Counted from the first letter of the stretch, positions 39,463-47,274 are shown. The stretch: DNA of 64,000 nt from Geodermatophilus sp. TF02-6 (GCF_003319115.1 NZ_QOHF01000023.1:1-64000); one strand, 5' to 3'. Notes: generated from the sequence alone by a model not told the origin. Program-made: numbers and translations.

Positions 39463-40569
39463 ATGACCGGCACGGAGGTCCCGCGCGGGACGTCCCGGGC
39501 AGTGCGCTCGGTGCCGCCGTCGGTTCGGCCCCGGACGGCGGGTGCGCCGCGCACGACGCCGTCCCGGCCCGAGGGGGTCGGCCCGGTCGTCGACTGCGCG
39601 GTCTACGCCGACGGCCGCCGGCAGGCGCCGGTCGACCCGGACGACGCGCTGCGGGAGGCGGTCGCACAGGGCGGCTTCGTGTGGCTCGGGCTCTACGCAC
39701 CGACCGTGGAGGAGCTGGGCGCGATCGCCGAGCGCTACCAGCTGCACCCGCTGGCGGTGGAGGACGCCGTCTACGCCCACCAGCGGCCCAAGCTCGAGCG
39801 CTACGACGACCGCCTGTTCATGGTGTTCAAGACCGCGACCTACCTGGAGCACGACCGGCTGACCGCGACCAGCGAGGTGGTGGACACCGGCGAGATCATG
39901 GTCTTCCTCGGCGCCCACTACGTGATCACCGTGCGACACGGCGAACACGCCGGCCTGGCCGAGTTGCGCCGGAGCCTGGAGGACCAGCCGGACCTGATGT
40001 GCCTGGGCCCCTCGGCGGTCCTCTACGCGGTCGCCGACCACGTGGTCGACGGGTTCGTCGACGTCGCCGGCGCGGTCGAGGGGGACGTCGACGAGCTGGA
40101 GGCCTCGGTCTTCAGCGACACGCGCATCGACGACATCGGCCGGCTCTACCAGCTCAAGCGGGAGCTGTTGTCCCTGCGGCGGGCGGTCTCCCCGTTGGAG
40201 GTGCCGCTGCAGAGGCTGGCCGAGCGGCGGATGGACGCCGTCCCCGATGCCATGCGCTCCTACTTCCGCGACGTCGAGGACCACGCCATCCGCGTGCGCG
40301 ACCAGGTCGCCGGCCTCGACGAGCTGCTCACCTCGATCCTGCAGGCGTCGTTGGCGCGCACCTCGCAGGCCGACAACGAGGACATGCGCAGGATCTCGGC
40401 GTGGGCAGGCATCATCGCCGTCCCCACGGCGATCGCCGGGATCTACGGGATGAACTTCCGCTTCATGCCCGAGCTGGACTGGCACTACGGCTACCCGCTG
40501 GTGCTGCTGCTCATGGCGGCCGTCTGCCTGCTGCTCTACCGCGGCTTCAAGCGCAACGGCTGGCTCTGA
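39463..40569 (+). CDS. corA: CorA-like Mg2+/Co2+ channel
   Basis: The 368-residue protein has an N-terminal α/β cytoplasmic funnel and long helices. Two C-terminal membrane helices (IIAVPTAIAGIYGMNF, residues ~319-334; PLVLLLMAAVCLLLYRGF) carry the GMN signature needed for Mg2+ selection. The ATG at 39463 is preceded by GAGAGGAG. A TACGCT -10-like hexamer lies at 39427. The stop is four bases from a 66-base perfect palindrome. Confidence 0.92.
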   Translation: MTGTEVPRGTSRAVRSVPPSVRPRTAGAPRTTPSRPEGVGPVVDCAVYADGRRQAPVDPDDALREAVAQGGFVWLGLYAPTVEELGAIAERYQLHPLAVEDAVYAHQRPKLERYDDRLFMVFKTATYLEHDRLTATSEVVDTGEIMVFLGAHYVITVRHGEHAGLAELRRSLEDQPDLMCLGPSAVLYAVADHVVDGFVDVAGAVEGDVDELEASVFSDTRIDDIGRLYQLKRELLSLRRAVSPLEVPLQRLAERRMDAVPDAMRSYFRDVEDHAIRVRDQVAGLDELLTSILQASLARTSQADNEDMRRISAWAGIIAVPTAIAGIYGMNFRFMPELDWHYGYPLVLLLMAAVCLLLYRGFKRNGWL

Positions 40570-40572
40570 CCC

Positions 40573-40638
40573 CCGGGCATGGGAAGCGATACCTGCGTCC
40601 ACGGCGCCGTGGACGCAGGTATCGCTTCCCATGCCCGG
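40573..40638. repeat. 66-base perfect palindrome, left partner of a hairpin pair
   Basis: Both 33-base arms are exactly complementary with no unpaired centre. The outer ~26 bases (GGGCATGGGAAGCGATACCT...) recur in the second hairpin at 41665 with one substitution. The substitution is matched by a compensating change in the other arm. It lies between corA and the DUF559 gene and could end corA transcription, form a cruciform, or act as a mobile repeat. Confidence 0.9.
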
Positions 40639-40667
40639 TACGGCAGCACGGGTCGATGCCGTGACGG

Positions 40668-40676
40668 TTGTCCACA
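40668..40676 (+). promoter_or_regulatory. DnaA-box sequence upstream of the DUF559 gene
   Basis: TTGTCCACA equals the high-GC actinobacterial DnaA-box consensus. It lies 52 bases before the GTG of the DUF559 gene. No cluster of boxes is seen, so this is not an origin. Alternatively TTGTCC may be a -35 element. Confidence 0.5.
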
Positions 40677-40727
40677 GGACGTCGCCTGTCGTCCCACGGC
40701 GGGCCGCGGCCGCGGCACCCTCCTGCC

Positions 40728-41651
40728 GTGGACTGGCGACCGGTGATCCGTGCAGTGCTCCGTGACGACGACGGCCTGGCCACGCGCCGGCGCCTGCTCG
40801 AGCGGGTCCCGGCCGTCGTCCTCGACGGGCACGTCGGCCGCAGGAACCTCGTCCGGGTCTTCCCGCACGTCTACCGCCTGCGCGGCAGCCCGGAGGACGA
40901 GTCGACGCTGTTGCGGGCGGCCCTGTTGCACGCCGGGCCCGAGGCGGCGCTCAGTCACACGACGGCGCTGGCCGTGTGGGGGTTGCGCCCGTTGGAGCGC
41001 CCTCTGCACCTGACCGTCGACCACGGCGTCCGGCGCGCGGGTGCACCGGACCTCGTCGTGCACCGCCGACTGCGGTTCGACCCGGGGTCGGCCCAGTGCG
41101 TCCAGCGGCAGGGCCTGCGGGTCACGACCCTGGCGCGGACGGTCATCGACTCGTGGCCGCTCCTCCCGGTGGCCCAGCGCCGTCCCCTCGCCCTGGACGT
41201 CGCCCGCCGGGGGCTGACCACCGCTGCCCTCTTGCGGGAGGCGCTGTCGGAGCGGCCGAACGTGGGCGGACGGCGGCTGCTGCTGCAGACGATCGACCTC
41301 ATCGAGGACGGCTGTCAGAGCGAGCTCGAGGCCCACGGCGTGCTCGGCGTGTTCCGGCACCGGTCGCTGCCGACGAGCGTCGGGCAGTACCGCGTGGAGC
41401 TGTCCACGGGCGTCGTCAGGCTCGACCGCGCGTGGCCGGAGGCGAAGCTGGCCGTGGAGCTGGACGGTGCGCGCCACCACACCTCACCGGAGGACCGGCA
41501 GGCCGACCTCGCCCGGGACAGGGCCCTGGCGGCGGCCGGCTGGGTGGTCCTGCGGTTCACCTACGCCGACGTGCTGCGTGATCCCGACGGCGTCCGCGCC
41601 CGCGTGCTGGAGGTCTACCGGACGCGTCGCAGCCAGCTCCGCGCCGGCTGA
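40728..41651 (+). CDS. AbiEi-like HTH + DUF559 (Vsr/PD-(D/E)xK-like nuclease) protein
   Basis: The 307-residue product has an N-terminal winged-helix region (residues ~10-45, DDDGLATRRRLLERVPAVVL...VFPHVYRL) like AbiEi-type antitoxins. A central α/β region and a C-terminal DUF559 nuclease-like domain follow (VRLDRAWPEAKLAVELDG, then RQADLARDRALAAAGWVVLRFTYADVL). DUF559 proteins resemble very-short-patch-repair endonucleases. They are numerous in actinobacterial genomes and have no established role. No AbiEii toxin partner is next to it. The GTG at 40728 was chosen over a TTG at 40668 because the latter lies in the DnaA-box/promoter sequence. Two related hairpins bracket the gene. Confidence 0.7.
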   Translation: MDWRPVIRAVLRDDDGLATRRRLLERVPAVVLDGHVGRRNLVRVFPHVYRLRGSPEDESTLLRAALLHAGPEAALSHTTALAVWGLRPLERPLHLTVDHGVRRAGAPDLVVHRRLRFDPGSAQCVQRQGLRVTTLARTVIDSWPLLPVAQRRPLALDVARRGLTTAALLREALSERPNVGGRRLLLQTIDLIEDGCQSELEAHGVLGVFRHRSLPTSVGQYRVELSTGVVRLDRAWPEAKLAVELDGARHHTSPEDRQADLARDRALAAAGWVVLRFTYADVLRDPDGVRARVLEVYRTRRSQLRAG

Positions 41652-41664
41652 CGGTCTCACCCTG

Positions 41665-41723
41665 GGCATGGGAAGCGATACGTGCGTCCTGGCAGCCCAC
41701 ACGCACGTATCGCTTCCCATGCC
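41665..41723. repeat. 59-base hairpin, right partner of the pair
   Basis: Perfect 23-base arms starting GGCATGGGAAGCGATACGTG enclose a 13-base loop that can form three more pairs. It begins 14 bases after the DUF559 stop and could terminate both that gene and the convergent rsmI. Its stem is the 40573 stem with one compensated base-pair change. Confidence 0.9.
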
Positions 41724-41746
41724 TACGGGGTCGACCGACTACGGGG

Positions 41747-42586
41747 TCAACTCGAGCTGGCGGCGACGACGGCGTCGTAGACGGTGCGCCGGGGCAGCCC
41801 GGTGCGGACGACGACGGCCCGGATGGCGTCCTTACGGGTGGCGCCCGCGGCCTCCTCGTCCGCCACGAGCGCGGCCAACCGCGCCGGGTCGACCGCCGCC
41901 GGCGCCGCAGCAGCCCCGCCCACCACCAGGGTGATCTCCCCGCGCACGCCCTCGGCGGCCCACGCGGCCAACTCGGCGAGCGTGCCCCGGCGGACCTCCT
42001 CGTGGGTCTTGGTCAGCTCCCGGCAGACCGCGGCCGGCCGCGACGAGCCGAACGCGGCCGCGGCGTCGGTGAGCGCGTCGGCCAGCCGGTGCGGGGACTC
42101 GAAGAAGACCATCGTGCGCCGCTCGTCGGCCAGCCCGGCCAGCCGCGACCGGCGCTCACCGGCGCGCCGCGGCAGGAACCCCTCGAAGCAGAACCGGTCG
42201 ACCGGCAGGCCGGACACCGCCAGCGCCGTCGTCACCGCCGAGGGGCCGGGCACCGAGGTGACCTCGACCCCGGCCTCGATCGCCGCGCGCACCAGCGTGT
42301 AGCCGGGGTCGGAGACCGAGGGCATCCCGGCGTCGGTGAGCAGCAGCACGGTCTGCCCCTGCTCCAGCGCCGCCAGCAGCCCCGGCAGCCGGGAGCGCTC
42401 CACCGACTCGTGGAAGGTCACCACCCGCCCGGTGGGGGTCACCTCGAGGTCGGCGGCCAGCCGGTGCAGGCGGCGGGTGTCCTCGACGGCGAGCACGTCC
42501 GCGGTGGCCATGACCGAGCGCAGCCGCGGGCCGACGTCGCCGGGCTGCCCCAGCGGCGCCCCACCGAGCACGAGCCGTCCGACCAC
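41747..42586 (-). CDS. rsmI: 16S rRNA (cytidine-2'-O)-methyltransferase
   Basis: RsmI methylates C1402 of 16S rRNA. The 279-residue tetrapyrrole-methylase-fold protein shows LVLGGAPLGQPGDVGPRL, DVLAVEDTRRLHRLA, VLLLTDAGMPSVSDPGYTLVRAA and FESPHRLADAL. It diverges from pmt, the arrangement seen in mycobacteria (Rv1003-Rv1002c). The GTG at 42586 is the best-placed start for the first β-strand. Confidence 0.93.
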   Translation of the reverse strand: MVGRLVLGGAPLGQPGDVGPRLRSVMATADVLAVEDTRRLHRLAADLEVTPTGRVVTFHESVERSRLPGLLAALEQGQTVLLLTDAGMPSVSDPGYTLVRAAIEAGVEVTSVPGPSAVTTALAVSGLPVDRFCFEGFLPRRAGERRSRLAGLADERRTMVFFESPHRLADALTDAAAAFGSSRPAAVCRELTKTHEEVRRGTLAELAAWAAEGVRGEITLVVGGAAAAPAAVDPARLAALVADEEAAGATRKDAIRAVVVRTGLPRRTVYDAVVAASSS

Positions 42587-42619
42587 GACGACGAGCCTGT
42601 CACGACGACTGTCGCAGGC

Positions 42620-42726
42620 CCGCCTGCAGGGGCCCGCCGGCCCCGTCCAGGGCACCGCCCTGAGCCTGCGAAGGGTGGGGAGGACGGGGTCCTTCTCCGA
42701 GCGCCGGGGGGCAGGCGGGTCCGTTC
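42620..42726. repeat. GC-rich intergenic repeat in the rsmI-pmt divergent region
   Basis: It has the full block order CCTGCAGGGGCCC, GGCCCCGTCC, GAGCCTGCGAAGGGTGGGG, AGGACGGGGTCCTTC and GGGGGGCAGGCGGGTCC. Unlike most copies it lies upstream of genes, so it cannot be only a terminator. It ends three bases before the -10 box of pmt. Confidence 0.65.
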
Positions 42727-42728
42727 AC

Positions 42729-42734
42729 TAATCT
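42729..42734 (+). promoter_or_regulatory. -10 element giving a leaderless pmt transcript
   Basis: TAATCT ends six bases before the ATG of pmt, so transcription is expected to start at or next to the ATG. No ribosome-binding site precedes the gene. The -35 region is occupied by the intergenic repeat and has no recognisable hexamer. Confidence 0.55.
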
Positions 42735-42740
42735 GACCCC

Positions 42741-44264
42741 ATGGCGGTGCTGGCTCCCGAGCGCACGGAGCGGGAGCCGGGCGACGCCCGGGGGACGGCG
42801 GTGCGCCGCCGGCCGCCGCCCCGGCCGCGCCGTGACCGCACGCCGCCGCTGCCGGACGACCGCCGGCTGGCGTGGGTGCTCACCGCGGTGCTGGGCCTCG
42901 CCACGTTGGCCAGCCGGCTGTGGGACCTCTCCTACCCCCCGGACCTGCTCTTCGACGAGGCGTACTACCCGCCCGAGGCCCGCGAGCTGCTCGAGTGGGG
43001 TCACGAGTACAACCGCGGCTACACGTTCATCGTCCACCCGCCGCTGGGCAAGTGGCTGATCGCGGCCGGCATCCACCTGTTCGGCTACGACTCGTTCGGC
43101 TGGCGGTTGCCCTCGGCGGTCGCCGGCAGCGTCGCCGTCGTCGTCCTCGTCCGGCTGACCCGGCGGCTGACCGGGTCGACGGTGCTGGGGCTGGTCGCCG
43201 GGCTGCTGCTGGCCCTGGACGGGCTGTCGTTCACGCTGTCGCGGATCGGCCTGCTCGACGTCTTCCTGCAGGTCTTCGTCGTCTCCGCGGTGGCCTGCCA
43301 GGTGGTCGACCGGGACCGGGTCCGGGCGCGCACCAGGGCGGGCACGGCCGGCCCGGGAGGCTTCCGGCTCGGCCCGCGCGGGTGGCGGATCGCGGCCGGC
43401 TTCCTGTTCGGCTGCGCCTGCGCGGTCAAGTGGAGCGGCGTGTACTTCCTCGCCGCCTTCGCCGTCCTCTCGCTGTTCTGGGACCGCGCCGCCTGGCGCG
43501 AGGCCGGCGTCCCGCGGCCCGGCCTCACCGCCGCACGGCGCGGTCTGCCCGGGGCGCTGTGGGCGCTGGCGGCGGTGCCGGTGCTCACCTACCTGGCGAG
43601 CTTCACCGGGTGGTTCCTCGGGGAGACCTCGCAGGGCAGGGCCTGGGCGCAGCAGCACCCGGAGACGGCGTTCCCGTTCATCCCCGACGCGCTGCGTTCC
43701 CTGTGGCACCAGCACGCGGAGTGGCTGCGGTTCCACAACGGCCTGTCGACGCCGCACCCGTGGGAGTCGGGGCCGTGGACCTGGCTGGTCGACGGCCGGC
43801 CGATCCTGCTGTGGAACCCGCAGGGGCTCACCGGCACCGCCGGTGACCAGGTGGTCCGGTACATCCTCATGGTCGGGACGCCGACCCTGTGGTTCGCCTT
43901 CGCGCCGGCGCTGGTGTGGCTCGCCTGGCGCCTCGTGGCCCGTCGCGACCCTGCCGCCCTGGTCGCGGCCACCGCGATCGCCGCCGGCTGGGGGACGTGG
44001 TTCCTCAACCCCGAGCGGACGATGTTCGTCTTCTACACGGCGCCGGTGGTGCCGTTCTTCGTCCTCGCCGTGGTGCTGGTGCTGCAGGACGTGCTCGGCC
44101 GCCCCGACGCCGTGCCGTGGCGCCGCCAGATCGGGCTCGCCGGGGTGGCGCTGTACGTCGGCGTCGTGGCGGCGACCTTCGCCTTCTTCTACCCGGTGCT
44201 CACCGGCCAGCCCCTGTCGCACGCGGAGTGGCTCGACCGGATGTGGTTCCCGTCATGGTTCTGA
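42741..44264 (+). CDS. pmt: Protein O-mannosyltransferase (GT39)
   Basis: The 507-residue membrane enzyme transfers mannose from polyprenyl-phosphate mannose to secreted proteins. After a Pro/Arg-rich cytosolic head, the first periplasmic loop has the catalytic acidic pair in PPDLLFDEAYYPPEARELLE and then VHPPLGKWLIAAGIHLFG. About 11 membrane helices follow, with HNGLSTPHPWESGPWTWLVDGRP in a large loop. Substrates could include the secreted Rpf-like factor or the PKD proteins; that is inference. Leaderless start at 42741. Confidence 0.92.
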   Translation: MAVLAPERTEREPGDARGTAVRRRPPPRPRRDRTPPLPDDRRLAWVLTAVLGLATLASRLWDLSYPPDLLFDEAYYPPEARELLEWGHEYNRGYTFIVHPPLGKWLIAAGIHLFGYDSFGWRLPSAVAGSVAVVVLVRLTRRLTGSTVLGLVAGLLLALDGLSFTLSRIGLLDVFLQVFVVSAVACQVVDRDRVRARTRAGTAGPGGFRLGPRGWRIAAGFLFGCACAVKWSGVYFLAAFAVLSLFWDRAAWREAGVPRPGLTAARRGLPGALWALAAVPVLTYLASFTGWFLGETSQGRAWAQQHPETAFPFIPDALRSLWHQHAEWLRFHNGLSTPHPWESGPWTWLVDGRPILLWNPQGLTGTAGDQVVRYILMVGTPTLWFAFAPALVWLAWRLVARRDPAALVAATAIAAGWGTWFLNPERTMFVFYTAPVVPFFVLAVVLVLQDVLGRPDAVPWRRQIGLAGVALYVGVVAATFAFFYPVLTGQPLSHAEWLDRMWFPSWF

Positions 44265-44280
44265 GGGCTGGCGCGTCGGA

Positions 44281-44301
44281 ATAGTTGGATAGTACAACTA
44301 T
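44281..44301. promoter_or_regulatory. AT-rich inverted repeat upstream of the MFS gene
   Basis: ATAGTTG-GATAGTA-CAACTAT has perfect seven-base arms in otherwise GC-rich DNA, directly before the MFS gene. It has the size of a MarR- or TetR-type operator. No regulator gene is adjacent, so the regulator would be encoded elsewhere. Confidence 0.6.
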
Positions 44302-44318
44302 AGGTCGTGTGCGTTTCC

Positions 44319-45599
44319 ATGTTCCGGCAGCCCAAGGCGGTCTACGCCGTCGCCTTCGCCTGCGTGGTCAGCTTCATGGGCATCGGCCTGGTCGACCCCA
44401 TCCTGCCGGCCCTGGCCGCCCAGCTCGACGCCACGCCGAGCCAGGTGACCCTGCTGTTCACCTCCTACCTGGTGGTCACCGCGGTCGCGATGCTCGGCAC
44501 CAACTGGGTCTCCAGCCGGCTGGGCGCCAAGCGCACCCTGATCGCCGGGCTGGTGGTGATCGTCGTCTTCTCCGCCCTGGCGGGGTTCTCCGACACCGTC
44601 GGCCAGGTCGTCGGCTTCCGGGCCGGCTGGGGCCTGGGCAACGCGCTGTTCATCGCCACGTCCCTGGCGGTCATCGTCGCCTCGGCGGCCGGCGGGTTCG
44701 CCGGGGCGATCGTGCTCTACGAGGCGGCGCTGGGCCTGGGCATCGCCACCGGCCCGCTGCTGGGCGGGCTGCTCGGCGAGGTCAGCTGGCGCGGCCCCTT
44801 CTTCGGCGTCTCCGCCCTCATGGCGATCGCGCTGGTCGCCACCGTCGTCCTGCTCGACCCGACGCCGCGACCGGCCCGGCCCTCCTCCCTCAGCGCGCCG
44901 CTGAAGGCGCTGCGCCACCGCGGGCTGCTGACCATGAGCATCACCGCGCTGCTGTACAACTGGGGCTTCTTCACGATGATGGGCTTCGCGCCCTTCCCGA
45001 TGGGCTTCTCGGCGATGCAGCTCGGCCTGGTCTTCTTCGGGTGGGGCCTCCTGGTGGCCTTCTTCTCCGTGATCGGCGCCCCGGCCCTGCAGCGCCGCTT
45101 CGGCACCGCGCCCGCGCTGTACGGGGCCCTGAGTCTGTTCGCCGTCGACCTGGTCGTCATGGCCATCGGGGCGGACGTCGTTCCCGTGCTCGTCGCCACC
45201 GTCATCGTCAGCGGCGCGTTCATCGGCATCAACAACACGCTGACCACGCAGGCGGTCATGCTGGTCGCCCCGGTCGAGCGGCCGGTCGCCTCCGCGGCCT
45301 ACGGCTTCGTCCGGTTCCTCGGCGGTGGCCTGGCCCCCTTCGCCGCGGGCAAGCTGGCGGAGGCCGCGAACGTGCACGTGCCGTTCGCCGTCGGCGCGGT
45401 CGCTGTGGTCGCCGGCATCGCCGTCCTGTCCACCGGCCACCGGCTGCTCGCGCAGGCCGACGCCGGGCTCGACGAGGCCGGGCACGCCGCCACCGGGCAC
45501 GGGCCGCTGGACGACGTCGCCGGCGAGGTGGCCGACGAGTTCGGCGGCGCCCCCGCCGCGATCGACAGCGAGGTGCAGGCAGACCGCGCCCGCGCCTGA
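44319..45599 (+). CDS. MFS transporter (drug/metabolite exporter)
   Basis: The 426-residue protein has 12 membrane helices. The family motif A region follows helix 2 (NWVSSRLGAKRTLIAG), and a motif C-like GAIVLYEAALGLGIATGPLLGG lies in helix 5. It resembles proton-driven exporters. The C-terminal ~60 residues are hydrophilic and acidic. Start choice is between GTG 44307 and ATG 44319; I prefer the ATG, which begins MFRQPKAVYAVAFACVVSF. No Shine-Dalgarno is seen. The AT-rich palindrome just upstream suggests repressor control. Confidence 0.85.
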   Translation: MFRQPKAVYAVAFACVVSFMGIGLVDPILPALAAQLDATPSQVTLLFTSYLVVTAVAMLGTNWVSSRLGAKRTLIAGLVVIVVFSALAGFSDTVGQVVGFRAGWGLGNALFIATSLAVIVASAAGGFAGAIVLYEAALGLGIATGPLLGGLLGEVSWRGPFFGVSALMAIALVATVVLLDPTPRPARPSSLSAPLKALRHRGLLTMSITALLYNWGFFTMMGFAPFPMGFSAMQLGLVFFGWGLLVAFFSVIGAPALQRRFGTAPALYGALSLFAVDLVVMAIGADVVPVLVATVIVSGAFIGINNTLTTQAVMLVAPVERPVASAAYGFVRFLGGGLAPFAAGKLAEAANVHVPFAVGAVAVVAGIAVLSTGHRLLAQADAGLDEAGHAATGHGPLDDVAGEVADEFGGAPAAIDSEVQADRARA

Positions 45600-45655
45600 C
45601 CGCGCCGTCCTCCGTACGGTGACCCGGGGACCCCACCGGCACGGAGGAGACGGCC

Positions 45656-46480
45656 ATGACACGCGCAGAGGGCACCAGCGCACGGGAGGCCAGCGCGCAG
45701 GAGCGACCGCGGGTGCTCACCGGGGCCGACGGCGACGTCTGGCGCATCACGCTGGACCGGCCCGAGGCCGGCAACGCCCTCGACCCGGCCATGGCCACCG
45801 CGCTCGCCGCCGCGCTGCGGACGCGCCCGCCGCACACGCGGGTGGTGCTGCTGCTGGGCAACGGGGAGCGGTTCTGCGTGGGCGGCGACGTGCGGGTCTT
45901 CGCCTCCGTGGACGACCCGGGCCGCTTCGTCGGTCAGCTGGCGCACGACTGGCACCAGGTCATCCGAGCGCTGCTGCACTGCCCCGTCCCGGTGGTCGCC
46001 GGCGTCCACGGTGCGGTCGCCGGCGCCGGCGTGGGGCTGATGGGCGCCTGCGACGTCGTCGTCTGCGCCCGCTCGACGAAGGTCCGGCCCGCGTACGGCG
46101 CCATCGGCTTCTCCCCGGACGGCGGCACCTCGTGGGCGCTGACCCGCGCGCTCGGTGCGCCCCGGGCGCTGGAGCTCATGCTGACCAACGGCGCGCTCAC
46201 CGCCGCCGAGGCGCACCTGTTCGGCCTGGTCGCCCGGCTGGTGGACGACGGGGAGGTGCACGCGGCGGCGACCGCGCTCGCGCACGAGGTGGCCGCCGGG
46301 CCGGTGCGGGCGATGGTGCGCACCCGGGCGTTGGTCCGCCGGGCCGCCGTCCGCACCCTCGACGAGCAGCTGGACGACGAGGCGCGGCTGATCGCCGAGT
46401 CCGCCGCCGACCCGGAGGGCCGCGAGGGCGTCCGGGCGTTCGTGGAGCGGCGGCAGCCGGACTTCCGCGGCGCCCGCTGA
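45656..46480 (+). CDS. Enoyl-CoA hydratase/isomerase family protein
   Basis: The 274-residue crotonase-fold protein binds an acyl-CoA. Oxyanion-hole segments are NGERFCVGGDVRVFA and HGAVAGAGVGLMGACDVVV. The usual catalytic Glu of hydratases in the second segment is absent. The later GAIGFSPDGGTSWAL keeps an Asp, as in PaaG-type isomerases, so an isomerase is more likely than a hydratase. The ATG at 45656 follows GGAGGAG. Confidence 0.85.
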   Translation: MTRAEGTSAREASAQERPRVLTGADGDVWRITLDRPEAGNALDPAMATALAAALRTRPPHTRVVLLLGNGERFCVGGDVRVFASVDDPGRFVGQLAHDWHQVIRALLHCPVPVVAGVHGAVAGAGVGLMGACDVVVCARSTKVRPAYGAIGFSPDGGTSWALTRALGAPRALELMLTNGALTAAEAHLFGLVARLVDDGEVHAAATALAHEVAAGPVRAMVRTRALVRRAAVRTLDEQLDDEARLIAESAADPEGREGVRAFVERRQPDFRGAR

Positions 46481-46629
46481 CGGCGGTCGCCCCACTCCCA
46501 CCGGCCGGCGGGGGGAGCCGTGACGGGCACCGACCACCTGCGCCGACGAGGACGGCAGCGCCGCCCCGGGCAAGATCGACAGCGCATTCGCCCAGCGCAG
46601 GAACGTGATCCATGACCTATCCTCGCCGC

Positions 46630-46836
46630 ATGTCCATGATCCTCCAGCTCACCGACGACGAGATGACGGCCCTGGACGCCCAAGCCGAAGCAGAACGCCG
46701 TCCGCCGGAGGACGTGGCCGCCGACGCCGTGCGCCAGTACGTGGCCCGCAATGCGCACCGCGCCCGGATCCACGCCGCGACCGCGCGGGTGGTCGACCGG
46801 TACGCCGAGGCCCTGCGCGAACTGGCCGACCGGTGA
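46630..46836 (+). CDS. Ribbon-helix-helix antitoxin-like protein
   Basis: The 68-residue product (MSMILQLTDDEMTALDAQAEAERRPPEDVAADAVRQYVARN) has the Arc/MetJ ribbon-helix-helix pattern. A charged C-terminal helix probably binds the toxin. A TATCCT -10 element ends six bases before the ATG at 46630, which supports a leaderless start there rather than the ATG at 46612. It overlaps the Doc-like gene by four bases (GTGA), the usual antitoxin-toxin layout. Confidence 0.75.
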   Translation: MSMILQLTDDEMTALDAQAEAERRPPEDVAADAVRQYVARNAHRARIHAATARVVDRYAEALRELADR

Positions 46837-47210
46837 TCTACCTCGACCCGGGCGACCTGTTCCGCATCGCCGAAGCGGCCACCGGCTCCGCGCCGGCCGT
46901 GCGCAATGCCGGCCTGATGGTGTCGAGCACTTCCCGACCGCAGCGATCGGAGTCCGGGAGGGACGCCTACCCCACTCTCCACGACAAGGCGGCCGCGCTG
47001 ATGCACACGCTGCTGCGCAACCGCCCGCTGGGCGCCGGGAACGGGCAGCTCGCCTGGGCGGCGACCGCCGTCTTCCTCGACGCGAACGGGGCACCGCCCG
47101 GGCTCACCCAGCGCGACGCCGTCGACCTGGTGGTCGCGGTCGCCGACGGCACGATCGACGAGGTGGGCGTCATCGCGGAGCGGTTGCGGGGGTCGGACCC
47201 CGCGGGCTGA
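46833..47210 (+). CDS. Doc-like (Fic fold) toxin with a destroyed Fic motif
   Basis: The 125-residue protein follows the Doc pattern throughout: VIYLDPGDLFRIAEAATG, RDAYPTLHDKAAALMHTLLRN, then FLDANG. Active Doc and Fic proteins need HxFx(D/E)GNK(R). Here the equivalent residues are R64-P-L-G-A-G69-N-G-Q72, so the catalytic His is Arg and the Lys/Arg of the anion hole are Gly/Gln. Phosphotransfer or AMP transfer should be lost. Either this is a decayed toxin or it binds without catalysis. Translationally coupled to the RHH gene. Confidence 0.75.
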   Translation: MIYLDPGDLFRIAEAATGSAPAVRNAGLMVSSTSRPQRSESGRDAYPTLHDKAAALMHTLLRNRPLGAGNGQLAWAATAVFLDANGAPPGLTQRDAVDLVVAVADGTIDEVGVIAERLRGSDPAG

Positions 47211-47274
47211 GCCCCGGATGGAGGTCCTCCGCCGGGCCGGGATCCTCACCGCCCGAGGGCGAGGAACCGCCGAC

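Noticed and set aside
40640..40730. Replication origin at the DnaA box
   Set aside because: A single nonamer with no AT-rich stretch or cluster of boxes, and no dnaA/dnaN genes nearby.
40580..41760. Small peptides starting MGSDTCV encoded by both hairpins
   Set aside because: The shared peptide start follows from the shared stem DNA. The base-pair covariation supports structure rather than coding, and no ribosome site precedes the ATG.
46612..46629. Start of the RHH antitoxin at the upstream ATG (46612)
   Set aside because: That ATG lies upstream of the TATCCT -10 box, so the predicted leaderless transcript would not include it.
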